This document shows, one piece after another, positions 1 through 11,818 of a DNA stretch of 64,000 nucleotides. A program made the position numbers and the translations under genes. The stretch covers positions 62,001 through 126,000 of the forward strand of contig JABSSW010000047.1 in assembly GCA_018902385.1 (NCBI GenBank). The letters are read 5' to 3'. The DNA is from Physcia stellaris. Its lineage: Eukaryota > Ascomycota > Lecanoromycetes > Caliciales > Physciaceae. Positions within the stretch are counted from its first letter, which is position 1; every line of letters begins with the position of its first letter. Below the pieces are notes generated by a model, which was not told the origin of the DNA, made no database searches, and saw only the letters and a program-made list of their open reading frames with translations.

Positions 1-318
1 ACCGGTGATCGATGTCGTATGTGTGAGAGGTTTTGAAGCCTGATAGTAAAAGTGGTCTTTTTGGTGTTCTAGAAACCTCTAATTTTATGTCTATCTATGT
101 CTACATTTTCTATGTCTACATCTGTGTCTGTTCTTGTTTCTATTTTTGTGTTTATTTTTCCGCATTCCTTCTGTCTATCACTCTGTCCATTCCTATGTCT
201 ATGCTCTTAGAAGAGGTGGTTATAGAGCAGCCCAAGAAGATACCCATTGTGTTGACCGTCATTCCCTTCTTCTAACGTTCATTCTCCACTATGGACGGCT
301 TTGTTATTCCACTTTGGT
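1..318. other. Non-coding stretch at window edge
   Basis: Low-complexity T/C-rich sequence containing repeated 'tctatgtcta' motifs. It lies downstream of the 3' end of the transporter gene that reads leftward. I see no supported gene here. Confidence 0.4.
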
Positions 319-2305
319 CTAAGCGGGAGACGGCTCTTTCGGCTCTTTCCTGGGTGTCTTAGAAAGCAGTGAGATGAAAAAGGTCAGAACAGACAACGCG
401 ATAGCCATCGCAAAGGTCCATTTGAGCGCAGTCATGTAAGCAGCAACCATAGCAGTAAGGTCGGTCCCCGAGAACGCGTGGCTTAGATCGGCTGCGCCTG
501 TCGCCAGAATGGTAGAGGCTTTGATGTTTGGCACCGTCTGGTGGGCAGCGTGAAGAAGACGATCCGTGAAGATACTCTGGCTTGCAGATACTATCATGGC
601 ACCGCCCATTGTATGGCAGACTAAGAATGTACATTAGAACAATCTAGTGGAGCAATGTAGAATGAACCTACAGAGGGTCATCGCTGTCACCGAGGGTACT
701 TCTGACGGCTCCACCGATGCCTGATTGGCGATGATAGGTACTTGAGTAGCCATACCGCGTCCTATACCGGAGAGAGCTTGATAGCCAATCCAGTACGGTG
801 ATGCTGTGCGAGCGTCGAAAGTGTATATTAGTCCGTCCCCAATCGCGGCAATAACAGGTCCAGCTGTTAACCAAGGACTAAGTAATTTGAACTTGGCAAT
901 CATGAGAGAAGATACGATTGTCATCAGAGCTAATAAGGTCAGCTTACATATCCATTAGCCTCAATTAAGACAGCGAAAGTCACTGACATGAACCAAGAAT
1001 GAGAGGTATGTTATCAACTCCACTTTGCGCAGCCGAGACTCCGTGTACTGATTGGAAGTAGATCGGAAGATGGTATACCAAGAGGAACATAGAGCCAGAC
1101 GAGCTTGGTAGAAGGTTAGCTTTATTGAAGTAATGGAAAGCAGCTGCACGTAACTGACAAGAACTTGAAGACGCAATGTACTACGATGGTCTGGCGCTTG
1201 AGAAAACGTCCCTGCACAATGGCACGGTCTCCAAGATGCCATTCGACGAAGATGAATGCAATGAACAATACAGCAGCAGCGGTTAGTAGTCCTATTACTC
1301 CTGGATCGTTCCACGGCCTCGAGACGCCAGCCCACTGCAGAGCCAGGAAAAGGCTTATGGACGTACCAAGTACGAGTAGCGTACCCATGATGTCCATTTG
1401 GCGGAGCTTTTCCGAGCATGATGCAACTGGAGGTTTGATGGAAGCCGGGGAGTGATAGAAGAGACATAGAATAGCGGCGGAAACTCCACCTACAGGTAGG
1501 TTGATATAGAAACTAGATGACGTTAGATCAGATAATTTTCTTGCGGCCAAGTGTGCTCATCAACATACCACCAACGCCAGCTAACATGGGTCGTGAATAC
1601 ACCTCCAATAAGTGGCCCAATCACGCTAGCACAACTGAATGCGACTCCCAGTATCCCAGTATAGGCTGCTCGATGGGATGGAGGTGCAAGAAAGACAACA
1701 ATGATGTAGGCACCGGACGAGATACCAGCAGCGCCAATCCCTAGATACCGTCAGCTTACACACATGATGCTGAGCGTTCTATGTTTGGTACCAGCAATTG
1801 CTCGTCCAACGATGAGCCATGGACTGCTCTGCGCGGTGCCGCATATCAGGCTACCTATCTCGAAGACTCCGATGGCACCAAGGAAAGAACATTTCAAAGG
1901 GAAGAATGTATAGAATTTACCCCATGTACATTGGAAAGAGGCAAGTGTCAGGAAGAAGGCAGAGCCATACCAGTTTACCTGGTCAAGGCTATGAAAGTCT
2001 GCAGTGATTTGAGGAATGGCAGTTGCCACGATCATCATATCAAGAGCCATGAGAAAGCTTGCCAAGATCAAAGCAAAGACGATAATCCCGAGTTTCAAGC
2101 CATGTGGATAGTCAGTTGCCACGACGGTCGTACTTGACCTAGTCGATGTGCTTGAATTGACTGTAATTTGTGAGGGAGATTCATGTTTGGTGATTCCAGA
2201 TGGATTGGGAGACCGGTCCAAGAGTATGTTAATGGCTTCCAGTGCTTTGCCATCAACTTCCCGGACTGTCGTCTGAGACCCTTCTACACTGGAGCGAGAC
2301 GACAT
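319..2305 (-). CDS. MFS drug:H+ antiporter, 14-TM type, six exons
   Basis: Predicted plasma-membrane major-facilitator exporter of toxic compounds (DHA2-like). Exons by position: 2305-1792, 1740-1569, 1512-1159, 1103-988, 929-672, 620-319. Joined they give 1716 nt, or 571 residues. All five introns are 51-58 nt with GT...AG ends and CTGAC or CTAAC branch motifs. Start chosen at MSSRSSVEG because the upstream in-frame Met lacks family-like sequence. After a polar tail of about 70 residues, the first TM segment carries [16 protein letters not shown], the DHA motif D1. Motif C follows as [16 protein letters not shown], then YINLPVGG. A later segment reads [19 protein letters not shown], typical of the 14-TM branch. 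No neighbouring biosynthetic gene is intact, so the substrate is unknown. Family call is firm; the role is inferred from family. Confidence 0.88.
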
Positions 2306-4917
2306 CTTGTGCTGGAAAAACGGAAAAGGTTTCGAAAGAGAAAATGAAAATTTGACGAGAGACATGGCACAGAGAAGTCTCACAGGTATTCAAGCGAGAT
2401 ATTTCGTCATTGATGTGGGGAACACCAACGATGGATGAGTGGAGTTCAGTCTACTTTTTCCAACGACCACTGCTAAGAGATGACCCACTTGACGTCACAC
2501 AATCGCGAGAAAGAACAAAGGGAGAGAGAGTGCTCTGTGTCAGATATCTTATCAACCCAGGATGTGTAAAGATAAAGAGAACCTTGGTGGTGCGCCGAGG
2601 AGGTTTCCTGTGTAAGACGGAGGCAGGGGGACTAGGTACTTCTCAGCTACTTAGTAGGAGTAGACATTGACTCGTCACTCGATCAGTCACGATCGAGTTC
2701 ATCGTGGAGCCAATACAAGTAGCAATGAAGCCACCCGGATGATGAATCCAAGAGGCAACACCGAGAGAAATCACAACACCGGCGATTTGTTCCGTGTGAA
2801 GGACTGCAATCTCTCCGATGCTGTCAGGAACACTTTGAAGGGAAAGCTATGCGGTCGTAGATCGTAGCAGAGGCGTGTCCGACTGGCGGTATCCACTATC
2901 CGTAGCTCTGAGGACACTGTGTACAAAGATTCTGGCGCTTATCTCCGATAGCGTATGACGATGATGTTTGCGCTGAAGAGTGGAGCACTGTTGGCTTTGT
3001 CATAGTGGAGAAAGGATCGGGATCTAGTGTAGCCCTTGATAAGGTACATTAGTGGACACACCGATGCAAAGATAAAGTACTTACATAGGCGGCTTCTGCG
3101 TGGAGCTCTGGACGGTAGTTCTACAGTTTATGTAGAATTGACCGCTTAGAACAGTAGAAAACCTACTGTAGTTGGAAGACTTGGAAGAGCAAGAGAGCTG
3201 GGGCTGGAACCCTAGAAAGAATTGCAACCCTGATGGTCAACGGGTAGATAGATGGATCTTGGCGCCAAGTGATATAGTCGGATTAGTCATTTTCGCCATC
3301 TGTCTCTTACATCTAGGGACCTGTCTCGAGCTTCTCTGTCCAACTCCTACCGACAGGTGAGATGAAACAACAATCCAACAGTCCTCACCCATTTTGAGTG
3401 CCTGACCAATGCGGATTGTAGGATGTACATAGCAAACGCCAAGAAAGATCAGCAACAAATCCCCGCTTAGGCTGATGAAATGTGTCCAAATCTTCAGCAC
3501 CGACAGCGGTACGGTCCGTTGGCTTGTTGCATAGAACCAGGGACTGGATGCGCTGAACATTCAAGAGAGGCGTCAGACAGCCTGTCAGCTGATCCTCCAC
3601 CTTACATTGAAGGTCATTTCGTTTCCACGAGCTAGATGCTTTCTAGAAGCATCTCCCACGGCACTGCTACCAACCTCACCAACCATCAGTCATAAGGAAG
3701 GGTGATCGGTCCGCAGCATGTGCATGATATCGAAGTACCCTCACGTAGGACAGCGTCGCGATGACTTTTCATGATTGGGGCTATGCCGGGAGGCACTGCC
3801 ACGATTCTCGAAATTCATCCCCGAGGGTATCAGCTCCAGATGGCGATTCTGCAGAGGACGGAGAAGAGTTCGGAAACAGTTATGACTCTATCAACATACA
3901 TTCTGAATATTCCACATCGCGGTAAGCTGTAATATCTCGTATAATACGTCCTCCTCACGAAGTCAGTTCTTTCTATTGCTAGGCTATGGAGCATCAGTGC
4001 CCAGGTCTTGGACTTGTTTCCCTATTCCCCATTTCTGATCAAGGAACGCGTTCCAAATGCGCATGCCTTCCTCAGAAGAAGTAACATGAAACAATTCTCA
4101 AGCGATGACCTCCCAAAGTCCCTCAGAACTTTCGCTTATCTTATCACATCTCATCTGACACCAAGTTCTGAAACGCGTCTTAGCATCTTCCTTCCGTTTC
4201 ATCTACACTGAGGAAGTGAGGCTCAACGGATATTTCCTCCGCTACTTGCCTGACGTCACCGATACTTGTTGGTTACCAGTTTCACCTACACCAACGTCTT
4301 GGATCTACTTTGACTCATTTCAAGCACTTACAGAATTTCGCGGACGGTTAAGTTGCGGAAGTGATACGCGTCATCAATCCGCGAAGTTTCGAATAGCTGA
4401 CGTTGTGTACCCAACCTTGTTATGAGATGACCCATCCCCATCCCCACCCATTTGGCTGTACAATGTGACTCCTTGACACCAGTACGAGATCCTAGGTCCT
4501 GCCTGCTCTGACCTTGTTGGTTACCGATTGGCTTGAACATGATCTCATGGGCGAGGCAAATTGCTAGGAGACGACCATCCGGGCTGGATGGTTGTTGTAT
4601 GGTCATCACAACAATCTTGAAGGTATGACAGGCAAAAATCTTAGGCTATGGCGAAAGCATTGAGTTTCATGATTGACGAAGCCTTCGGTAATTTGTGAGT
4701 ATCTTGAAGAGTCTCTGATATATAAGACGATGAATGACCTCTCCCTCTTCAATATCATCAACAAGGTCTTCATCTCTATATCTACTTCATCAAGCCAATC
4801 TTGCGATCTCTACAGCTGTGCTGTACTTCATCAAGCCAATCTTTTCTCTAGACCGATAGCCGGGCTACTCAAAAACCCAACTCTTCACCAAGATACTTAC
4901 TTTTCATCCCAAAAACT
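2306..4917. other. Long intergenic region, no supported gene
   Basis: About 2.6 kb between the transporter start and the secreted-protein start. It must hold the upstream regions of both. Several open stretches occur, for instance minus strand 3237-3560, but none has family-like sequence or a clean exon chain. A TATA-like 'tatataa' lies near 4718, about 200 bases before the next start codon. Remaining sequence is mixed and unremarkable. Confidence 0.4.
4783..4843 (+). repeat. 20-bp direct repeat in a 5' leader
   Basis: The 20-mer tacttcatcaagccaatctt occurs at 4783-4802 and again exactly at 4824-4843, a spacing of 41 bases. It sits between the TATA-like element and the start codon of the secreted lytic-transglycosylase-like gene, so it probably lies in the promoter or transcribed leader. 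It looks like a small local duplication. Confidence 0.8.
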
Positions 4918-5892
4918 ATGTCTTTCAAAAGCACATTCTTGACTGCCTCCCTTTTGGCCCTAGTTTCGGCTAATCCTTTACCTCACGACGTCGCAGCAGT
5001 CCTCAAGAGACAACTTGCTCTACCATCCGAGTATGTAGCGGTCTCCAGCCCAGCAGCCGTGCAACCGACTGGTGTGTTGCCAACGGGCGTCATCCCAATC
5101 ACCACCGCCCCTGCAGGCACAGAGAGCGCTACTGCACCCGAGGCCACAGCTACCGCACCTTCCACCGATAGCGGTTCAATAGGCCAAGTCACCTCGAAAG
5201 GCTCCGTCTCAGGCTCCGTAGCCGTCTCAACCATCAACGACGCCGACGGTGTCGGCGCCGGCACAGACGCCTACAAATTCTATGAGGGAGATGGCACAAC
5301 CGGTGCGGGCTGGCCCGACACCACAGCCTGGGTCTCCTTCAGCGACATGTTCGAAGCCAACAAGGCAGTGATGAAATCATCTTGCTCGTCCATCTTCGGC
5401 GTCCCCGACAACACGGATGATGAAATCTCCGCCATCCACGACGCCATCGAGTCAGTCGCTACAGCTTCAAAGGTGGACCACCGCTTCATCCTCGCGGTTA
5501 TAATGCAGGAATCCAAAGGCTGCGTTCGCGTCAAGACTACCAACTACGGTGTGCGCAACCCGGGCCTGATGCAAGATCACGATGGCAAGGCTTCCTGCAA
5601 CGATGGGCAGATGATGACTCCCTGCCCCAGCGACACCATCGCGCAGATGATCTCCGAGGGAACTGGAGGCACTGACGGTGGTGACGGTCTTGCACAGGGG
5701 ATCAACCAGGCCGGTGGTGCTGATGTATCGGCTTTCTACAAGGCGGCGCGCATCTACAACTCGGGTTCGATTGATGCTTCGGGCGATCTTGGAAAGGGTA
5801 TTGCGACGCACTGCTACGCCTCGGACGTGGCGAACCGACTTACTGGCTGGGTCAGCGCCCAGTCCGCTTGCACACTTGCGCCTGCCGCTTAG
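4918..5892 (+). CDS. Secreted lytic transglycosylase-like protein (SLT/GH23 fold)
   Basis: A single exon encodes 324 residues. Residues 1-18 form a clear signal peptide (FLTASLLALVSA), followed by a Kex2-type site (LKR) near residue 31. A Ser/Thr/Ala/Pro/Val-rich linker runs to about residue 105. The C-terminal half resembles SLT/lysozyme-fold domains: helix ending ILAVIMQESKGC, then GLMQ, then YNSGS. Glu198 in MQES is the likely catalytic acid, and six or more cysteines suggest disulfides outside the cell. Family members cleave the sugar backbone of peptidoglycan, so an antibacterial role is possible. Start supported by the signal peptide and a TATA-like box about 200 bases upstream. Chitin or another polymer as substrate cannot be excluded. 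Confidence 0.78.
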   Translation: MSFKSTFLTASLLALVSANPLPHDVAAVLKRQLALPSEYVAVSSPAAVQPTGVLPTGVIPITTAPAGTESATAPEATATAPSTDSGSIGQVTSKGSVSGSVAVSTINDADGVGAGTDAYKFYEGDGTTGAGWPDTTAWVSFSDMFEANKAVMKSSCSSIFGVPDNTDDEISAIHDAIESVATASKVDHRFILAVIMQESKGCVRVKTTNYGVRNPGLMQDHDGKASCNDGQMMTPCPSDTIAQMISEGTGGTDGGDGLAQGINQAGGADVSAFYKAARIYNSGSIDASGDLGKGIATHCYASDVANRLTGWVSAQSACTLAPAA

Positions 5893-6863
5893 GTGCTTCC
5901 ATCTTTTCTTTCTCTCATTTTTGGTTTCAGCATTGGGATAGAGTGATCTCAATATCTAGCTTGTTTACTGCATCGCGCGGATGGGTTTATTGTACTACTA
6001 GATTCCTATTGGACGTTTTCTGGCTGGAGAAAAGCCCTAATGTGCCAAACATTTGTTTTCCTCATGATATTTCTACTCACGAAGTGCGTGTTATCTACCA
6101 CTGCCGCCGAAGTCACTCATCTTATCTCTACGGACTTGAATGAAGTCGAGAGGTCATTTCACAAATATAAAATCAACAGCAGTTGCTAAATAAATTGATT
6201 CGGCGTATTTTTCTTGGCAAAGCCTTTTATCCACTCTATACTAGGTAACCTCAACATGGACCAGGTTGACACACAAACCGCTTCGATCTCGGGCTTGTGA
6301 GGCCTCTGCCTGAACGCTCCTCACCGTGATGGACTGCTATACTTAGTTTATCAAAGACCTGATTGTGATTTGGATCACATGAAACGGATGCGTGCTTTGT
6401 TCCTAGTGTCCTCCGACAAATATGTGAAAGCAATCACATCATGATTTATATAAACACACATATCACCATTCACAAGTTGACGATGTCATCTTCTATATAA
6501 GACATCACATTTTAATGTGTCATGAAGCGTATATATTGATCTGACTGATTGAGCTCTTCACTTAAATATAACACCAATGTTAGAGTCTCACCACTTCGTC
6601 CTCATGACCTATCACTCCTCTATAAGATACTAGACACATCATCACTTCAAGACTTCTATTAGATCGCCAAGCTTTTATATTTGGCGCTATGCACCATCTC
6701 ATCGAATTTAATCCAACAATCCGATTGATCTTTCTATACTCAAGTTCCTTGCCTTCTTACAACGACTGACGCATTACCAACCACCCACATCGCACAACCA
6801 GCCGCTTCTACAAAAGCGTCATCTATCTGTCTTCCAGTCTCCAACGATTATTGTAAAACAAAG
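5893..6863. other. Intergenic region, AT-richer, no gene seen
   Basis: About 970 bases between two rightward genes. It is AT-rich with repeated 'tcatcac'/'atatataa' motifs near 6440-6550. The final 150 bases are CA- and CT-rich, as in leaders of filamentous-fungal genes. No open frame here has codon structure I would defend. Confidence 0.4.
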
Positions 6864-8240
6864 ATGCAGTCACTCTTCCTTGGACTGCCTGTCGAAATCA
6901 GAGTCGAAATCAACAGGTACCTTGTCGGCCGATATAGCGAGCAAGAAGTGACAGTCAACAGCCGCGAGGTTAGTAATATGCTGTGACGAACGATGCCTTG
7001 ACTAACAATTCAATAAAGTATAACTTAAATCGGAAAAGTATCCTAAGCGGAGGAGATTTCACGCACCAGTTCCATCCTGCAATCCTAGGTGTCAACAAAC
7101 AGATTCGCAAGGAAGCTCTGGATGTACTCATACATGAAGGCGGCTTGATCCATGTGACGACTTGTTTATGGACATACCATATGCTTTCCGATAGTGGTCT
7201 CTCGGTTATCGCAAAGGGTGCGCCCGCTCGTCTCTTCCAATATGCGGCTATGAGTTTTGAACTCGACGGAATCCTTTCGACGGAGGAGCTTAAACGACGA
7301 TCGTATTCCTACCGCTTATCGCCGTCGCAGGAGCCTATTCACTTCCTTACCAGTACTTCAAGTCTCCTCGTCTTATGTGCCATGATGACGCGGGAAACAT
7401 ACGATCTCCGAAGCTCAACTTTGAAGATTCAAATGGGAGAGCGCTCCCAACGTGGTCCTCGAGTAGGAAAGGGCTATCTTGGACCGTTTCTGCCCTGTCT
7501 GAATCGGGTGCGAGGCTTCGAGATGGTCAAAATACACGGCCTTCGGGCTGATCCATCACTTGTGGGTACTATGGAAGCAAAAATGTGCGGAAGCCGGCGA
7601 AATGCTGTGGAGACTATGTTCGCCGTTTCTGTTCTCCTCTATCGAGCGACGACAGCTCTAGACGAAGGCAAATATCGACTAGCCATAAAATACTATAAGA
7701 TAGGCCTGAATATTCTTCGTGGTAGCCATTTTGACAGCAAAGAAAGCTCGAAGGTGCTTAAAGATGATCGATACGATGGACTGCCGGCTGGTCTGTAAGT
7801 ATCCTATCTTCCCTTCAAGCAGCTCTGCCACATCAACATGAAATATCGCTAATCGGACTTTTCTTCACAGAGCTAGGTACAACGCAGAGATTCAATTGCA
7901 TAGCCTGATCGCAACATGCTACCTCCAACTGGGCAACAGTAGGCTAGCCCGCATCTACGTCGAGAGGATCTATGGGCCACTGTACAGCTTGGACGATCGA
8001 GCCAACAGGCAAAAATTCCCTCTTGCGAACTTGAAGGGTAGACCAGAGGCTTATGCCGAGCTTCTCGGTGTCGCTGCTCAAATCAGTTGGAGCCATGGCA
8101 AGTGGCGTGAGGCTTTTTGTGAGCTCCACTACGCCAAGGAGCTTGACTCATCGAATAGCGAGATCCAGCAACAACGTATCGAATACGAGAAATACAATGC
8201 AAAAGTAGATGCTCGATACCGTGCCAAAAGAAGGAAATAA
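6864..8240 (+). CDS. Uncharacterised fungal protein with helical/TPR-like C-terminus
   Basis: Three exons, 6864-6968, 7019-7794 and 7871-8240, give 1251 nt (416 residues). The introns are 50 and 76 nt with GTTAGT/GTAAGT donors and a TGACTAACA branch in the first. The N-terminus (LFLGLPVEIRVEINRYLV) and the segment HPAILGVNKQIRKEALDVL match the 2EXR/F-box-like opening of many ascomycete proteins. The last 150 residues are helical, with TPR-like spacing (LIATCYLQLGNSRLARIY; GKWREAFCELHYAKELD). The exon at 8353-8843 continues the same theme and may belong to this gene through alternative splicing (see that entry). Function unknown; a scaffold or ubiquitin-ligase adaptor role would be a guess. 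Confidence 0.68.
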
Positions 8241-8352
8241 ACAAGATACAACAGAAGAAAACCGAAGGTATGCACGAACTGCTTGTAGCCTCTCATATTA
8301 CTCTTGCGTCAATGATTGCCTAGGCAAAATGCTAATCCATGAATTTCCGCAG

Positions 8353-8843
8353 CTATCTTGCAAATAGTCCAAAACCGCCAGTCAAAAGGCGACCAATTTT
8401 TCCACACCGGAGATTTCCGACGCGCACACTCCAAATACCACGCCGCGCTCACGATGGCCCAAACGTGCCTAGACAGAGAGCAAGACTTATGCCATAGCCT
8501 AATGTCGAGCCTTGCGGTGGTATCGCTGAAGCTAGAGCTCTACCATGTGGCATGTTACTGGGCTGGCGAGATATTCGAAGCGGACCGTGAATACTGGCGA
8601 TACGATGATGGTGCAAAGAAAACCAGGTATAGGAATCGGCGGTTTTATACAGCCTACTGGGCTAAGGGCGTAGCGCTTGAGAAGCTCGGGAAGATCGACG
8701 AGGCGATCGATAATTTGGAGAGGGCGGAGATGTGTGACCCTACCTGTGACGACACGCGCCGCCGTCTCGCTGCTTTGATGGAGAATGGATACATCGAGCC
8801 ATTGACCGGAACAACGAGTATTGCTAAATTACTGGAATGGTAG
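8353..8843 (+). CDS. TPR-like exon, probably 3' part of the preceding gene
   Basis: An open stretch of about 160 residues with two TPR-like helix pairs (KGDQFFHTGDFRRAHSKYHAAL; YWAKGVALEKLGKIDEAIDNLERAE) but no good ATG start. It is preceded at once by a clean acceptor (ttccgcag) with a TGCTAATCC branch. A chain that skips the stop at 8238-8240 would use donor 8205, micro-exon 8255-8267, then 8353-8843. It stays in frame and gives 572 residues in total. The donor at 8205 (gtagat) is weak. Alternatives are a separate gene with an unseen start, or a read-out exon left by decay of the first gene's 3' end. Confidence 0.55.
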
Positions 8844-9372
8844 AGGTTCCCGGTAGTGCTTAATGCAAGAAAAGAAGAAATACCAGCAACATAGCGTTTT
8901 TCTCCAGCGAGTCATTCAATACTAGTAATTCTTGGAGACGAAAGACGCCCATTCCCGGTCGGCTGCTGATCTTGGCTCTGCAAATAGTAGGCATCCAGAA
9001 GTCAGATTAAGTGCGCCTAATCGTTTTTTCAAACTCCACAGCGTTGGCCCCTGACAGCACTATTCTCTTACTACGTACTTCAATTGTAGGAACTGCATCT
9101 CCTACGGTTCCTACTTTCTCATTGGGGTATATGTTCTCGTGAAAGAAATAGCTCTCGACACGAGGATGCACTGGTCATGGTCATCAGAGTCATAGCACCA
9201 AAAAACCAGAAAACAGAAAGCGCGGGAGACATAGAACAGAGCAGAGACTACTGATTCTTGTAATGCAGAAACTGAAGCTTTCTAAGTCTATCAATGGTCT
9301 AATCTTCTCTCGTCTCGCCCCCCTGCTATTATCGCGGCTGTAGTATTAGTCAACTACCCATCGCAAAGGTTG
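8844..9372. other. Convergent intergenic spacer
   Basis: About 530 bases between the 3' ends of two converging genes. No coding signal seen; it presumably holds both 3' ends. Confidence 0.4.
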
Positions 9373-10388
9373 TCACTCGCCCTTATCCGTCAAAGTACTC
9401 TTCCATTCCTTCAATATTGGCACCACACCACCGCAGTAACTCTTCTCAGCCTTGACATAGCTCTCATCACTCTTTCCGAAAGACCAAGCGATAGCCGTAA
9501 ACAGCTCAGCATCACGCGACGGCACTTCGTCAAAGAAAATCTTGAGTCGCCCATCCATACCCTGTGGAAAGGTGTCAAGTGGTAGGCCGAGAGCGTAGAA
9601 AGCCACACGCTTGATCGTTCCGGTTCCTACATCCAATGTCACTGCAAAGGTGAAGCCCTCGGGACTGAGAAACCTCTGCATATCCGCGAGGACGGAACCC
9701 TTGAGGGGAGGGAAGTGTGACCCGCCAAAGCGACCAAATCTTTAGCTCGCGATTCGAAGAGTAGTCCAGGGCCCGTACGGAAGTAGAGATTCACGGTGTT
9801 GAAGTGCAAGTCGACGGCCACGTGGCGAATGAAGTTGAGTTCGAGAGCGTCAAAGGTGCCTTTGTGTTAGCTGATGGAAGCCGGAACGCCGTCGACGCTG
9901 AGGATGTCATCCAAGGGTCGGAGCCCACCCATGTAAGCCCATGCTTTCGTGAGGCCCTTGTCCGCGTCGAAGTCACAGGATTGCTCAGGTACCACGTGTA
10001 GACTGGTACCCCAAGGCTTGCTCCACGACTTCAACAGGGTTGCGAGCGGATTCTTGGCTTCCAGGAGGCCGGTGTTTACTGCGATGTCAAGCACTTCGAC
10101 GGGGCGGCGCTCGTAGAAGCGGTAGTTGAGTGCATCTCCAGGTCGGTCGGTTGTACGCCATAGTACTGCCCCTTCGCTGAAGTTCTGGTTGTAAGCTGAG
10201 AGAACTTCGAGAGTTTTTGTCTCGGAATATGGGGCTTTCTATCATAGGTCAGTCTCAATTCGGCCAGCTGAGAAACGTGAATGCTCTGAACACGAATCGT
10301 GGTCCTAGAGCGGTCAACAAAGACTTACAATTGCCTCGCAACTTTCCTTGACGTCTTTCAGGAACTGGGAAGACGAGAAGGTGGCCAT
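9373..10388 (-). pseudogene. Decayed aromatic prenyltransferase (CloQ/NphB-like ABBA family)
   Basis: The reading begins MATFSSSQFL at 10388, has a 90-nt intron (10239-10328, GTAAGT donor), and ends at 9373. Along the chain, SWSKPWGTSLHVVPEQSCDFD, the helix GTFDALELNFIRHVAVDLHF with VNLYFRTGPG, and the end GFTFAVTLDVGTGTIKRVAFYALGLP...YCGGVVPILKEW resemble the soluble Orf2-type (PF11468) prenyltransferases that attach prenyl groups to phenols. An in-frame TAA lies at 9868-9870. The frame also shifts by one base near 9722-9740, so no full-length product is expected unless the assembly is wrong. Length without the breaks, about 310 residues, fits the family. A P450 fragment lies next door, suggesting a lost metabolite cluster. 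DMATS-type enzymes are longer and match less well. Confidence 0.68.
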
Positions 10389-10743
10389 GATGCTACTGTA
10401 TGACGACGACCTTTCTGAGTAAATGATAGAGTTGCTTGTCCAGATGTTGTGTTGTGATGGTTCTGGCTCTGAAATCTTGAAAGATTCACATGCCCCCCGC
10501 TTTTGGGCAAGACTTTGTTGCGTTCATGCGTCATAGCGTGTGCATCCCTTGGTGAATCTTTTCAATATGAGGAGATTCACACGTGTGTGACTCAATATAT
10601 GCCCTTTGTTCATGATGCGTCCTTGTGTCACCTTCACCACGGAAGGTCACTTCGCAGCTGCAGACCTGCATCTTTCACTTCGCAAAACCCAAGCAAGGAT
10701 GACGAGGACGAAGTCGCCCTGTACGGAGGCAATCCTTAGATTG

Positions 10744-10911
10744 ATGGGCCAAAACAACTTGCTTCCCACAGTAATTATCTTCGGAGTCTCTTGTTTCCTC
10801 GTCACAGCAATCTACCGACTTATAATTCACCCTCTAGCTATCATCCTGGCCTATGGCTTGTTAAGGTTGCCGAGCTCTAAGCGCATTCGAAGGCCCGAAA
10901 GATCACTTTGA
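10744..10911 (+). pseudogene. Cytochrome P450 N-terminal fragment
   Basis: An ATG at 10744 opens a 55-codon stretch with a membrane anchor (LLPTVIIFGVSCFLVTAIY) followed by RLIIHPLA. This order matches the N-terminus of microsomal fungal P450s, where the anchor leads into YRLxxHPLaxyPGP. The proline-rich hinge and everything after it are missing, and the downstream 900 bases show no heme-binding FxxGxRxCxG motif. It is a short relic, next to the broken prenyltransferase and read away from it. Chance resemblance is possible because the match is brief. Confidence 0.4.
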
Positions 10912-11818
10912 GGTTGCGAGAGATGCTACGAGCTTACTGGGCACTATCAGTGGTCTTTGTCTGCTGATTCCACCTGACCCATCTTTATGCGGCGGAGGCG
11001 GTCTTGTGCTCTACTACCGCCCTAGGAAGATATAAGTAAAAGCCTTGGCCGGGCTCTGTACGTTTTGTTGAATTCGATCGGAATGTCTCTAAATTTACGA
11101 ACTTCGTGCCATCTAAGGCTATAGTGGCTAAAGAGGGGATCTTGAGGTTTCCGTGCTATGTGGCGGTATATGCCGTACCGGGTCCGATGGAGATCAATCT
11201 CGAGATTGATTTGAGATCCGAGCGCTAGTGTCAATGCTTTCCCAGATCATCGCAGTCACTTTGGTATTTTGACTAGATATACCAGATGCACGGTTGGAAC
11301 CACATTTCCGCCTGTGTCATCATATCTGTCGTTATTGAATTTGTCACTTGTTCAGCAGGGTTTTGCGCTTTCTTGATAGAACGATTCTCTTATATATGGG
11401 TTGTTTCTTCTTCAGATCTTTCAGGTCAGCGCCAAATTCCTGGAGAGACATCCTCCCAAATGAGGTTGCCTCAGTCTTATCCAGTCAATCAGAGATGGCC
11501 ATGCAGATTCTTTGGTGCCTAGGCATATTACCTGTAGCAATTCCGGTTGCTGCTAGTGTGTAGGCTCTTTCCGGTCCTTCGCATTGGTAATAACACATAT
11601 GCTTGTTGGTGTACTAGTTGATATTTTGCATGTTGTCTCTGAGTATCGACCACGTTTTGTTCGCTACATGGTCTCTGAAAGGGGCAAGCCTGTACCTTCC
11701 TCGACGTTATCAACTATTCAGTACCATCTTCAAGAATACTTGAAAATCAGAAAGGATGCTCATTGCGAATCAGTATGTTCTCGATTTTATCGGACTGACT
11801 ACAGCACGTCTCGACGCC
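10912..11818. other. Gene-poor stretch, probably decayed coding DNA
   Basis: Roughly 900 bases with only short, broken open frames on both strands. Hydrophobic runs around 11330-11560 hint at former membrane-protein coding sequence, but I cannot assign a family. Confidence 0.35.

Noticed and set aside
3237-3560. Minus-strand open frame with a hydrophobic segment
   Set aside because: One possible membrane segment and donor-like sites exist, but I found no coherent exon chain or family match.
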